DNA of 64,000 nucleotides from Comamonas serinivorans. Its GTDB lineage: Bacteria; Pseudomonadota; Gammaproteobacteria; Burkholderiales; Burkholderiaceae_C. Location of the stretch: positions 4,458,914-4,522,913 of the forward strand of contig NZ_CP021455.1 in assembly GCF_002158865.1 (NCBI RefSeq). Reading direction: 5' to 3'. Of the stretch, positions 52,253 to 59,970 are shown one piece after another. Below the pieces are notes generated by a model, which searched no databases, was not told the origin of the DNA, and saw only the letters and a list, made by a program, of their open reading frames with translations. The stretch's first letter is position 1. The number at the start of each line of letters is the position of its first letter. The position numbers and the translations under genes were made by a program.

Positions 52253-54724
52253 TCAGAAGTCGTAGCGCAGGCTCACGTTCACGCTGCGCGGCGCGCCCCA
52301 GGTGTAGAACAGCCCTTGCGAGGTGAAGTTGGTCACGCCCGCGAAGTAGCGCTTGTCCAGCACGTTGTTGACGTTGGCCGACACGCTGAGCTGGCGGTTG
52401 ACCTGGTAACGCGCCATCAGGTCGAACAGCCAGTACCCGTTCTGGCGCAGCGTGGCACCGCTGCGGCTGGTCGAGATGGCGCTTTGCCAGCGGGTGGCGG
52501 CGCCCACGGTCAGGCCTTGCAGGGCGCCGTCACCAAAGCGGTAGGTGGTGCCGAACTTGAACTGGTGCTTGGGTGTGGTGGAGGCGCTGCTCAGGTTGCT
52601 GCTGTTCTGCACATAGCTGCCCTGGGCCTGCCAGCCGCGCGCCAGCTCGCCCGACAGCTCCACCTCATAGCCGCGCCGCGTCGCACCCTTGACCGCGCGG
52701 TAAATGGTGTCGCCATTGGGGTTCAGGCCCACTTCCTCGGCCGTGTTGTCGGTGCGCTGCCAGAAGTGAGCCAGGCTCACGTTCAGGCGCTTGTCGAAGA
52801 ACTCGCCCTTGGCGCCCAGCTCGTAGGTCTGGCCTTCTTCGGGGTTCAGCGGGCGCTCGTTGGCGTCCTTGGCGCTTTGCGGCTTGAAGATGCTGGCGTA
52901 GCTGCCATAGACCGAGACGTTGGGCGTCACATCCACCACCAAGCCGGCGTAGGGCGTCACCACGCCGCGCTCGCGCATTTGGTAGTTGTACCAACCCACA
53001 TCGGTCACGTCGTTCTGGTCGAAGTCGCTCAGGCGCACGCCGGCAATCAGCTTGGCCGGGTCGGCCAGGCTGAATTGGCCCGCGGCGTACACATAGCGGT
53101 TCTTGCGGCTGAACAAGTCATTCGAGTAGGTCACGCCGCTCCAGTCGGGCTGGACGATGCCGGCGCCGCCATCGGCGTAGTCGATGCCGGCCGCCGTCAA
53201 CGAGGTGCCCGGCACGCTGCCGCGCAGCAAGGTGGTGCGCGCACGCGTCGTGCCGGCGCCCACCAGCAGCTGGTGAGTTCGGCCCAGCAGCTCGAACGGG
53301 CCTTGTACCTCCAGGCTCAGGCTGTCGTTGCGGTCGTCGATGTCGGCATAGCGGCTGTGCTGCACCATGCCGGGCAGGGCGTACTGCAGGTAGCCGATGC
53401 GCAGTTCGGGCGTGTCCGTGGAGTCGCGTGCGGCTTGCAGCTTGGCTGTCCAGCCGCCTGCAAAGCGGTGCTCCAGGCGTGCGAACAGGCCCAGCGATTC
53501 CTGCGTGTAACCCGCCCACGAGGCACCGTTGTTGAACGAGCGCGGCATCAGTGGCACGGCCACGCCAGTGCCCGAGTAGCCTTGGATGGGCGTGGTGCCC
53601 GACGTGCTGCGCATGGCGCGGGTCTTGAAGGTGAAGCCTGCGGTGAGCACGGTGTCGGGCGTCAGATCGGCTTCCAGCGTGCCATAGAGCAGGCTGTTGC
53701 GGCTGTGCTGGCGCTCGCGAAAGCCGTCGGCCTCCTTGTAGGCCGCCACGAAGCGGCCGCGCAGGGTCCCGGCCTCGTTCAGCGGGCCGCCGATGTCCAC
53801 GTCGCCCCGGCGGGTGCTGTTGCTGCCGACACCCAGGTTGGCGCTGGCCTGGAAATCGCGCGTGGGTCGCTTGCGGATGAGGTTGACGGTGCCGCCGTAG
53901 GCGCCATCGCCGTTGACCAGACCGGACGAGCCCTTGAGCACCTCGATGCGGTCGATCTCGGCCATGTCATCGAGCGTGTACAGGATGTGGCTGTTCCAGC
54001 CCCAGCCGGTGGACAGCAGGCGGTTGCCGTCCACCTTCAGGTTCACGGTGGCGCCGCGCACGTTGAAGGTGGTCATGTCGGCTTGCCGGCTCACGGTCAC
54101 GCCGGGCGTCTGGTCCAGCACATCGGTCAGCGTTTCCAGCTTGAAGTCGTCCAGGCGCTGGCGCGTCATCACCGAGACGGACTGGGGCGTCTCGCGCAGC
54201 GAAAGCGGCAGGCCAGTGGCCGCGCTGCTGGGGCCGCGCTGGGTGTAGCTGCGGGTGCCTTCGGTGGTGCCCACGCTGGGCATGGCCCCGGCGGACACGT
54301 GCACGGCGGCCAGGCTGTCGCCCGTCGCAGCCTGGCCGGCGGCCGCAGCGCTGGCGGCCGCAGCGCTGGCGGCCGCAGCGCTGGCGGCCGCAGCGCTGGC
54401 GGGTGCAGGTGCGGGTGCGGCGGTGCGCCGCAGCGTCCAGTTGCCGCGCTCGGTGCGCACCAGCTCCAGGCCGCTGCCGGCCAGGGCCGCGCGCGCGGCC
54501 TGCTCGGCGGTGTAGCTGCCGCGCACGGCGGGGGCGGTCTGACCGCGCACCAGCTCGGCGTCGATGCTGATCTGCTGGCCGCTGTTGGCGGCGATCTGAG
54601 CAAGTGCGCTGCCCAGTGGCTGGGCAGGCAGGTCATACGACCGGGATTGCGCGTGCGCGGCCACGGCGCAGGTGAACAAAGCGGCGGCGACCAGCGCGCG
54701 CAGCGGGGTGGGACAAGCGGACAT
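52253..54724 (-). CDS. TonB-dependent siderophore receptor with STN signalling domain
   Basis: About 823 residues. A signal peptide (RALVAAALFTCAVAAHAQ) is followed by an N-terminal STN domain (YDLPAQPLGSALAQIAANSGQQISIDAELVRGQTAPAVRGSYTAEQAARAALAGSGLEL) that signals to the FecR-type regulator. An Ala-rich repeat linker comes next, then the plug (TPQSVSVMTRQRLDDFKLETLTDVLDQTPGVTV, IEVLKGSSGLVNGDGAYGGTVNLIRKRP) and a barrel ending RYDF. It belongs to the FpvA/FoxA-like ferric siderophore group. The ATG at 54724 has GAGG 8 nt upstream. It follows fecR and fecI homologues in a Fur-box-led operon. Confidence 0.93.
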   Translation of the reverse strand: MSACPTPLRALVAAALFTCAVAAHAQSRSYDLPAQPLGSALAQIAANSGQQISIDAELVRGQTAPAVRGSYTAEQAARAALAGSGLELVRTERGNWTLRRTAAPAPAPASAAAASAAAASAAAASAAAAGQAATGDSLAAVHVSAGAMPSVGTTEGTRSYTQRGPSSAATGLPLSLRETPQSVSVMTRQRLDDFKLETLTDVLDQTPGVTVSRQADMTTFNVRGATVNLKVDGNRLLSTGWGWNSHILYTLDDMAEIDRIEVLKGSSGLVNGDGAYGGTVNLIRKRPTRDFQASANLGVGSNSTRRGDVDIGGPLNEAGTLRGRFVAAYKEADGFRERQHSRNSLLYGTLEADLTPDTVLTAGFTFKTRAMRSTSGTTPIQGYSGTGVAVPLMPRSFNNGASWAGYTQESLGLFARLEHRFAGGWTAKLQAARDSTDTPELRIGYLQYALPGMVQHSRYADIDDRNDSLSLEVQGPFELLGRTHQLLVGAGTTRARTTLLRGSVPGTSLTAAGIDYADGGAGIVQPDWSGVTYSNDLFSRKNRYVYAAGQFSLADPAKLIAGVRLSDFDQNDVTDVGWYNYQMRERGVVTPYAGLVVDVTPNVSVYGSYASIFKPQSAKDANERPLNPEEGQTYELGAKGEFFDKRLNVSLAHFWQRTDNTAEEVGLNPNGDTIYRAVKGATRRGYEVELSGELARGWQAQGSYVQNSSNLSSASTTPKHQFKFGTTYRFGDGALQGLTVGAATRWQSAISTSRSGATLRQNGYWLFDLMARYQVNRQLSVSANVNNVLDKRYFAGVTNFTSQGLFYTWGAPRSVNVSLRYDF
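54341..54400. repeat. 15-bp tandem repeat x4 in the receptor linker
   Basis: Four perfect copies of GGCCGCAGCGCTGGC run from 54341 to 54400. On the minus strand they encode (ASAAA)n between the STN domain and the plug. Each unit is five codons, so slippage would change linker length without a frameshift. Confidence 0.93.
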
Positions 54725-54844
54725 GAACGACCTCGAAAACATGCAGGGCAAGGGGGGTGTCATCGGGCTTGTCGCACGAGGTTCAAAAAGTGTTCACTTT
54801 TTTTCGGCCGCCTGGCCATCGGTGCAGGAAGGCGGCCGCTGCCT

Positions 54845-55825
54845 TCAGTCGATCACGACCAGCCAACCCGCCCGGTACACGCGCACGGTGATGGGCAGGG
54901 TTTCGGCCAGGGCCGCCAGGGCGCGGTCGGTGTCGGCCAGCGCGTAGCTGCCATAGACGCGCAGCGCCGCCGCGCGCGGCGAGATGCGGATGAAGCCGGC
55001 ACGCCAGGCGCGCAGCGCCTCCACCACCTCACCCAGGGCCTGGTCGTGCGCCTGCAGCAGGCCTTGCGCCCAGGCACTGGCGGCGGCGGGGGGGCGCGCA
55101 TCGGCCGCCACACCCTGCGCGCCAAAGCGGGCCCCCTGCCCCTCGTCGAGTTGCAGCCGCTGCCCGTCGCGCGTGGTGACTTCGCTGCGGTGCTGCAGCA
55201 TGCCGACGTAGCTGTCGGCCTCGTTCAGCTGCACGACGAAGCGCGTGCCCAGGGCGCGCACCTGGCCATGCGGTGTGCGCACGATGAAGGGCGCGCCGCC
55301 GTGCGCGGCCGCGGGCTCGGCCTGCGCCAGCAGTGCGCCCTGGCGCAGGGTGAGGGTGCGCTGGCCGGGGCCGAACGCCAGGTCGGCGGCCGAGCGCGCC
55401 GCCAGTTGCACGGTGCTGCCATCGGTCAGCGTGAAGGTGCGGCGCTCGCCCGTGCCGGTGCGCAGGTCGGCGCTCAGCTGCGCCAACGGCAGGTGGCGGT
55501 CGGCCAGCAACCAGGCGCTGCCCAGCCCCAGCGCGCCCAGCGCCAGGGCGCCACGCAGCAGACGCCGGCGCTCGCGCGTGCGTGATTCGGCGTGCACCAG
55601 GGCCTGGCTCAGCGCCAGGCTGGCCTGCGGCGCCCGCGCCGCAGCGGCCCGCGCGGGGGCCAGCGCCTGCTGCAGCGGGCCGGCCAGGCGCTCCCAGGCG
55701 GCGCGGTGCGCGGGCTCGGCCAGCCAGGCGTCAAAGTGGCGGCGTTCGGCCTCGCTGACCGCGCCCGAATTCAGCGTGACCAGCCAGTCGAGCGCGGCCT
55801 CGGCCGCGGTGGGTGTGGGGCTCAT
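54845..55825 (-). CDS. FecR-family anti-sigma/transmembrane sensor
   Basis: A 326-residue FecR-like protein. The N-terminal cytoplasmic part contains the family sequence ALDWLVTLNSGAVSEAERRHFDAWLAEPAHRAAWERL. One membrane segment follows (LLRGALALGALGLGSAWLL), then the periplasmic FecR domain (LRTGTGERRTFTLTDGSTVQLAARSAADLAF) and a C-terminal STN-like portion. It should bind the receptor's STN domain and control the ECF sigma factor. It overlaps the sigma gene in ATGA and precedes the receptor gene by about 120 nt. Confidence 0.93.
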   Translation of the reverse strand: MSPTPTAAEAALDWLVTLNSGAVSEAERRHFDAWLAEPAHRAAWERLAGPLQQALAPARAAAARAPQASLALSQALVHAESRTRERRRLLRGALALGALGLGSAWLLADRHLPLAQLSADLRTGTGERRTFTLTDGSTVQLAARSAADLAFGPGQRTLTLRQGALLAQAEPAAAHGGAPFIVRTPHGQVRALGTRFVVQLNEADSYVGMLQHRSEVTTRDGQRLQLDEGQGARFGAQGVAADARPPAAASAWAQGLLQAHDQALGEVVEALRAWRAGFIRISPRAAALRVYGSYALADTDRALAALAETLPITVRVYRAGWLVVID

Positions 55826-56367
55826 GCCCGGGGCAGGCCGATGCCGGCATCCTGCCGCGCCAGGGCCAGCGCGGTGCGGCGAAAGCCCTCGGCCATGTGG
55901 CGGCGCACGGTGCTGTGGGAGATGCCCAGCTCGTCGGCGATGGCCTGGTAGCCCAGGCCGTCGATCTGGCTCAGCACAAAGGTCTGGCGCGCCTTGAGCG
56001 GCAGGCCGTCGAGCGCGTGCGCGATGTGGGCCAGCGTCTCGAGCAGCACGGCCCGGTCTTCGGGCGACGGGGCACAGTCCTCAGGCTGCCTGGCCAGGGC
56101 GTCGAGGTAGGCCTGTTCCAGCTCGCGCCGGCGCCACAGCGACACCAGCAGGCGCTTGGCGATGGTGGTCAGGAAGGCGCGCGGCGAGGCGATGGCCACG
56201 GGTTCGCGGGCGCCGCACACGCGCAAAAAGGTCTCGGCCGCCACGTCCTGCGCATCGGCCGGGTTGCGCAGCCGCGCCTGCAGCCGCCCCAGCAGCCAGG
56301 CGTGATGGCCCGTGAACAGGTGCTGGGCCTGTTGCACGGGACTGAGGAGAGGGGGAGGCGACGACAC
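55822..56367 (-). CDS. ECF sigma factor, FecI-like
   Basis: About 181 residues with sigma region 2 (LFTGHHAWLLGRLQARLRNPADAQDVAAETFLRVC, then PRAFLTTIAKRLLVSLWRRRELEQAYLDAL) and region 4 (LDGLPLKARQTFVLSQIDGLGYQAIADELGISHSTVRRHMAEG). It is the first gene of the fecI-fecR-receptor operon. The start is uncertain: GTG at 56367 or TTG at 56376, with no ATG and no clear ribosome binding site. A Fur-box-like sequence lies about 25-45 nt upstream, so iron starvation should induce it. Confidence 0.9.
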   Translation of the reverse strand: MSSPPPLLSPVQQAQHLFTGHHAWLLGRLQARLRNPADAQDVAAETFLRVCGAREPVAIASPRAFLTTIAKRLLVSLWRRRELEQAYLDALARQPEDCAPSPEDRAVLLETLAHIAHALDGLPLKARQTFVLSQIDGLGYQAIADELGISHSTVRRHMAEGFRRTALALARQDAGIGLPRA

Positions 56368-56389
56368 GGCGCCCAATTCTAAATCCCAA

Positions 56390-56409
56390 GTGAGAATGAT
56401 TCACATTGA
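56390..56409 (-). promoter_or_regulatory. Fur box
   Basis: GTGAGAATGATTCACATTGA (56390-56409) resembles the 19-bp Fur operator, with the AATGATTCACATT core matching alternating GATAAT half-sites with few mismatches. It is immediately upstream of the fecI homologue on the minus strand. Confidence 0.7.
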
Positions 56410-56435
56410 GATCAGGCTAAAGGCATACCATATAA

Positions 56436-56487
56436 GGGGTATCAGGCCACTTCCGATGAATGGAAATCGGCAATTCACCCATACCCC
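56436..56487. repeat. 52-bp dyad element, copy 15
   Basis: Left block GGGGTAT, right block ATACCCC. The inner arm is CCGAT / ATCGG instead of CCGTT / AACGG: position 21/32 is A-T rather than T-A, a second compensatory change. It lies 17 nt behind the ZnuD-like receptor stop and upstream of the Fur box. Confidence 0.94.
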
Positions 56488-56504
56488 TGTTTTCATCCCA
56501 ACCC

Positions 56505-58712
56505 TCAGAACGCCTTGCTCAAGCCGACCACCAGCGAGCGCCCCATCAGCGGCGCCGCATCCTTGATGAAGGACGTGTGCACGTAGGCCAGCTTGTTCGT
56601 CAGGTTGTTCAGCTGCACGTAGGCCTGCCAGGGCTGCTCACCCGCGCTGGTGTAGCGCAGGCGCCAGTTCAGCATGCCGTAGCCGGGTGTGGCGGTTTCG
56701 AACTCGGCCACCTTGCGCTGGTGCTGCACCAGGCGCCATTCCAGCTCGGTGTCCCACTCGGCCCATTGCGCGCCCAGCGTGAAGCCGGCGCGGGCCGGGG
56801 CCAGGCGGGCCAGGCGCTCGCCATTGGCCAGCCGCGCATGCACCACGTCGGCCCAGGCGCCGGTGCGCCACTGCGCGCCCAGCCAGCGGCCGTCCAGGCG
56901 GTGCTGCACGCGCGCCTCGACGCCCGTGAAACGGGCATCGTCCTGGCTGTACTGCAGCAGCTGCACGCCGTTCAGCGCGTCCAGCGTGCGCGCGTGGATG
57001 TAGCCGCCGACGCGGTTGTGGTACAGGTTGACGCTGAAGGTGGTGTTGCCCGCCGTCTTGGCCAGGCCCAGGTCGATGTTGCGCGCGCGCTCGGGCCGCA
57101 GGGCTGCATTGCCCAGCTCGTAGGTGCGCGTGGCCATGTGCAGGCCGCGCGCGAACAGCTCTTCGGCCGAGGGCATGCGGCTGGCGGTGGTGAAGCCGAT
57201 GCTGGCGCGGTACTCGGGGGCGAAGCGCCAGGTGGCGCCCAGGGCCAGCGAACTGCCGTGGTGGCTCAGGCGTTCGCCCAGCGAGGCGGCCTGCACGCGC
57301 TGCCAGTCGTGCCGCAGCGTGGCGCTGACGCCGACCGCGCCGAACTGGCGCTCTTCCATCCAGAACAGGCCCTGGCGCGTGGTGGTGCTGGGCGCGACGT
57401 AGGCCTCTTCGCCCAGCGCGCTGAAGCGGCGCTGCGAGCCTTCCACCCCGAACACGCCGCGCCAGCCGGCCACGGGCGCGTGCTGGGCCTCGATGCGCCA
57501 GTCGTTGGCGCGGTTGTTGAAGGTGGTGGCGATGGCGCCGTCCTCGACCTCGTCGTGGCGGTAGCGCGTGAGGCCACCGCGGATGCGCACGGCCTCGATG
57601 CCGGCCACGGGCTGGCGCCACTCGCCGCGCAGGTCGTAGCGGTTGCTGGTCATGCGCACGCGGGGCACGTCGGCGTGGTCGTGATCGTGGTCATGGTCGT
57701 GCCCATGCTCGTCCTCGTGTCCGTGGTCGTCGTGTCCATGGTCGTCGTGGCCCCCGCAGTGCAGGTGCGTGCCGTGGGGGTGGCAGTCCTCGATGTCGTG
57801 GCTGTGGCCGGGCAGGCCATAGGTGCGGGTCTGGCGCGCCGCCGACACGCCCAGGTAACCCTGCGAGCCCACCCAGGACACGCCCACGCTGCCGGTGTTG
57901 CCGCGCGCCTGGCTGCCCTCGACGCGGGCGCTGTTCCAGCCTTTGCCGACGCGGTAGTCCTCGGCATCGCGGGCAGCGCCTTCGACGTGCACCGCGATCG
58001 GGCCGCTGCCCGCCGTGAGCGAGAACGCGCCCGCGGCCTCACGCGCCGCGCTGCTGGCGCGCAGGCCCACGCGGCCCTGGGGCCGATCGGGCACGGCCGT
58101 GGGGATGCGTTCGTCGGTCACGTTGACCACGCCGCCAATGGCACCCGCGCTGTACAGCAGCGCCGACGGGCCGCGCAGCAGCTCGATGCGGTCGGCCAGC
58201 AGCGGCTCGGTGACGACGGCGTGGTCGGGGCTGACGCTGGCGGCGTCCTGGATCTCGGCGCCGTTGCTGAGCACCTGCACGCGCGGCCCGTCCATGCCGC
58301 GCATGATGGGCCGGCTGGCGCCCGCACCGAAGTGCGAGGCCTGCACGCCGGGTTCGCCATCGAGGGCGGCGCCCAGCGTGGACGTGTCGCGCAGCTGCAG
58401 CTGCTCGCGGTCGAGCACGCTGACCGGCGTGGTGACCACGGTCTGGCCGCGCACGGTCACGCCGGACAGCGCCGCCGGGGTGGCGCTGGAGGCCGCAGCG
58501 GGCGCCGCAGGTGCGGGGGTGGTGGACGCGGCTGGCGCGTCCTGCGGTGCGGCGGGCGCGGCCGACTCCTGGGCATGGGCCGGCACGGCCAGCGTCAGGA
58601 ACAGGGCCAGCGCAGAGGCCGTGGTGAGCCGGGCCGGCGAGGCCGCGTCGGCAACGGAGGAGGCGCGATGCGCAGGGCGGCGGGGCGCCGCGTGAGGCAG
58701 GGAACGGTGCAT
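56505..58712 (-). CDS. znuD: TonB-dependent zinc receptor, ZnuD-like
   Basis: About 735 residues. After a signal peptide (LTTASALALFLTLAVPAHAQ) and an Ala/Pro linker comes a plug (LSGVTVRGQTVVTTPVSVLDREQLQLRD, IMRGMDGPRVQVLSNGAEIQDAASVSPDHAVVTEPLLADRIELLRGPSALLYSAGAIGGVVNV), followed by a barrel ending KAF. An extracellular loop near residues 315-360 is extremely His/Asp-rich (HDDHGHDDHGHEDEHGHDHDHDHDH), as in ZnuD zinc receptors. The ATG at 58712 was chosen; the frame extends 25 codons further without support. No Zur box was recognised. Confidence 0.9.
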   Translation of the reverse strand: MHRSLPHAAPRRPAHRASSVADAASPARLTTASALALFLTLAVPAHAQESAAPAAPQDAPAASTTPAPAAPAAASSATPAALSGVTVRGQTVVTTPVSVLDREQLQLRDTSTLGAALDGEPGVQASHFGAGASRPIMRGMDGPRVQVLSNGAEIQDAASVSPDHAVVTEPLLADRIELLRGPSALLYSAGAIGGVVNVTDERIPTAVPDRPQGRVGLRASSAAREAAGAFSLTAGSGPIAVHVEGAARDAEDYRVGKGWNSARVEGSQARGNTGSVGVSWVGSQGYLGVSAARQTRTYGLPGHSHDIEDCHPHGTHLHCGGHDDHGHDDHGHEDEHGHDHDHDHDHADVPRVRMTSNRYDLRGEWRQPVAGIEAVRIRGGLTRYRHDEVEDGAIATTFNNRANDWRIEAQHAPVAGWRGVFGVEGSQRRFSALGEEAYVAPSTTTRQGLFWMEERQFGAVGVSATLRHDWQRVQAASLGERLSHHGSSLALGATWRFAPEYRASIGFTTASRMPSAEELFARGLHMATRTYELGNAALRPERARNIDLGLAKTAGNTTFSVNLYHNRVGGYIHARTLDALNGVQLLQYSQDDARFTGVEARVQHRLDGRWLGAQWRTGAWADVVHARLANGERLARLAPARAGFTLGAQWAEWDTELEWRLVQHQRKVAEFETATPGYGMLNWRLRYTSAGEQPWQAYVQLNNLTNKLAYVHTSFIKDAAPLMGRSLVVGLSKAF

Positions 58713-58844
58713 GGTGGATGACCCATGGGCGGCTGCGGCGTGCCGGTGCACGCAGGCGCAGCCCGAGATTCGACAAAGGCATGCCACCGGCGCGCCGCAG
58801 TCAGGCGCGCGCCGGCAGGCAAAGGCAAGGCATGAGAGATGAGA

Positions 58845-58895
58845 GGGGTATTCGCCACTGCCGTCTCAACGATGAACGGCAGCGCTGGATACTGC
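58845..58895. repeat. Dyad element, copy 16 (51 bp)
   Basis: Left block GGGGTAT, inner CTGCCGT / ACGGCAG, right block ATACTGC. It is the only copy with one base missing (51 bp), in the left spacer. It lies 121 nt behind the small zinc-neighbour gene and upstream of znuD. Confidence 0.88.
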
Positions 58896-59016
58896 CGATG
58901 CGTCATCGGCGGTGATCTGGACGGCGAACGGCTGACCCGAAGGCGCGCACAGCGCACGCGCTCGGCCGAGGCCCGTCAGGGTGGCTCAGCGGCCGGCCTT
59001 GGCGGTTCGCGCGTTC

Positions 59017-59514
59017 CTACCCCAGGAACGCAGCCGGCGGCCCGCGCGCAAAGAACAGCGCAGGGCTTTTGCGCAGCAGCAGCGCCTGCGTGGTCCAGTG
59101 CGCATGGTGCACGGGCGGCGGGGCATCCCAGTGCCAGGGGGTGACCAGCATGGCCAGGCCCAGGGCCATCTGATCGAACAGCTGGCAGTCGGCGGCCGAG
59201 TGGCCGTCGAACAGGTGCAAGGCCGAGTGGCCGGCCACGGTGCGGGCGGGTGCCGGGTCTGCAGCCGGCTCCGCCGACGCGTCGGCCTGGGTGAATGCGG
59301 TCGCCGTGATGTCGGGTGCCGTGGCGACGGTCCCCCGGGCCGTGGTCGCCACGGGCTCGCCCACGTGGTGCACCACCTGGTGCATCAGGCCCAGGCTGGG
59401 CACCACCAGCTGCAGCACGGCCAGCCAGCCGGCCAGCGCCATCACCCAGGCGCGAACGCCCGCACGTGGCAGGGCCACGGCACGGCGTGCAGGGTGGGGG
59501 CGCAGGGAGAGCAT
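59017..59514 (-). CDS. Small membrane-anchored protein next to znuD, DUF2946-like
   Basis: A 165-residue protein with one N-terminal hydrophobic segment (VRAWVMALAGWLAVLQLVVPSLGLMHQVVHHV), several His/Asp residues (HSALHLFDGHSAADCQLFDQMA, HHAHW) and a C-terminal ARGPPAAF. The C-terminal motif resembles DUF2946 proteins, which sit beside metal-related genes. It is in the same orientation as, and upstream of, the zinc receptor, so a zinc-linked role is likely by context only. The ATG at 59514 gives a plausible signal segment. Confidence 0.65.
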   Translation of the reverse strand: MLSLRPHPARRAVALPRAGVRAWVMALAGWLAVLQLVVPSLGLMHQVVHHVGEPVATTARGTVATAPDITATAFTQADASAEPAADPAPARTVAGHSALHLFDGHSAADCQLFDQMALGLAMLVTPWHWDAPPPVHHAHWTTQALLLRKSPALFFARGPPAAFLG

Positions 59515-59970
59515 GGCCGCGCAGTATAGGGGCAGCCGTGCGGCAGCCCGGTCGGCGGGGCGGCCTGCTGCTGGCGGCGCGATCGGACTTGATGCGGCTG
59601 GGCAGGTTGCGGGTGCGAGGCGGTGAGCGGCGGGTTCACCCCATCGCGGTCGACCCAGCGCAGCGGCTCGCGTGACGGCGGGTCGCCGGGCCTCGGCGCG
59701 CGTCCGGCGACCTGTGCGGCCGGGGCTGGGCGCTTGGCGCAAGACGCGCTGAAGGCCATCTGCAGCCCCCATGTCGGTCGGCATCCAGCCCGCTGCACTG
59801 CGGCCGCGACCCGGAGGCGACAAGCCGGCGCGCGGCAAGCCGCCAAGCTGGCAGCGCCATCGCCGCCCGCCGCCGCAAGCCATGCCGGTGCGACCGCCTG
59901 AGATTTTTTGCTATCTTGAAATCATGCAGGCGCGCGCGAGCGCGTGCGCGAGGCGAGATTCTATAAAGAC
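59515..59970. other. Divergent spacer before topB
   Basis: About 455 bases between divergent genes with no convincing ORF. Promoters for both sides should lie here. A TTTTTTGCTATCTTG stretch (59905-59919) upstream of topB could contain a -10 (CTATCT), but I cannot define a promoter with confidence. A CG dinucleotide-rich stretch lies at 59930-59950. Confidence 0.35.
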
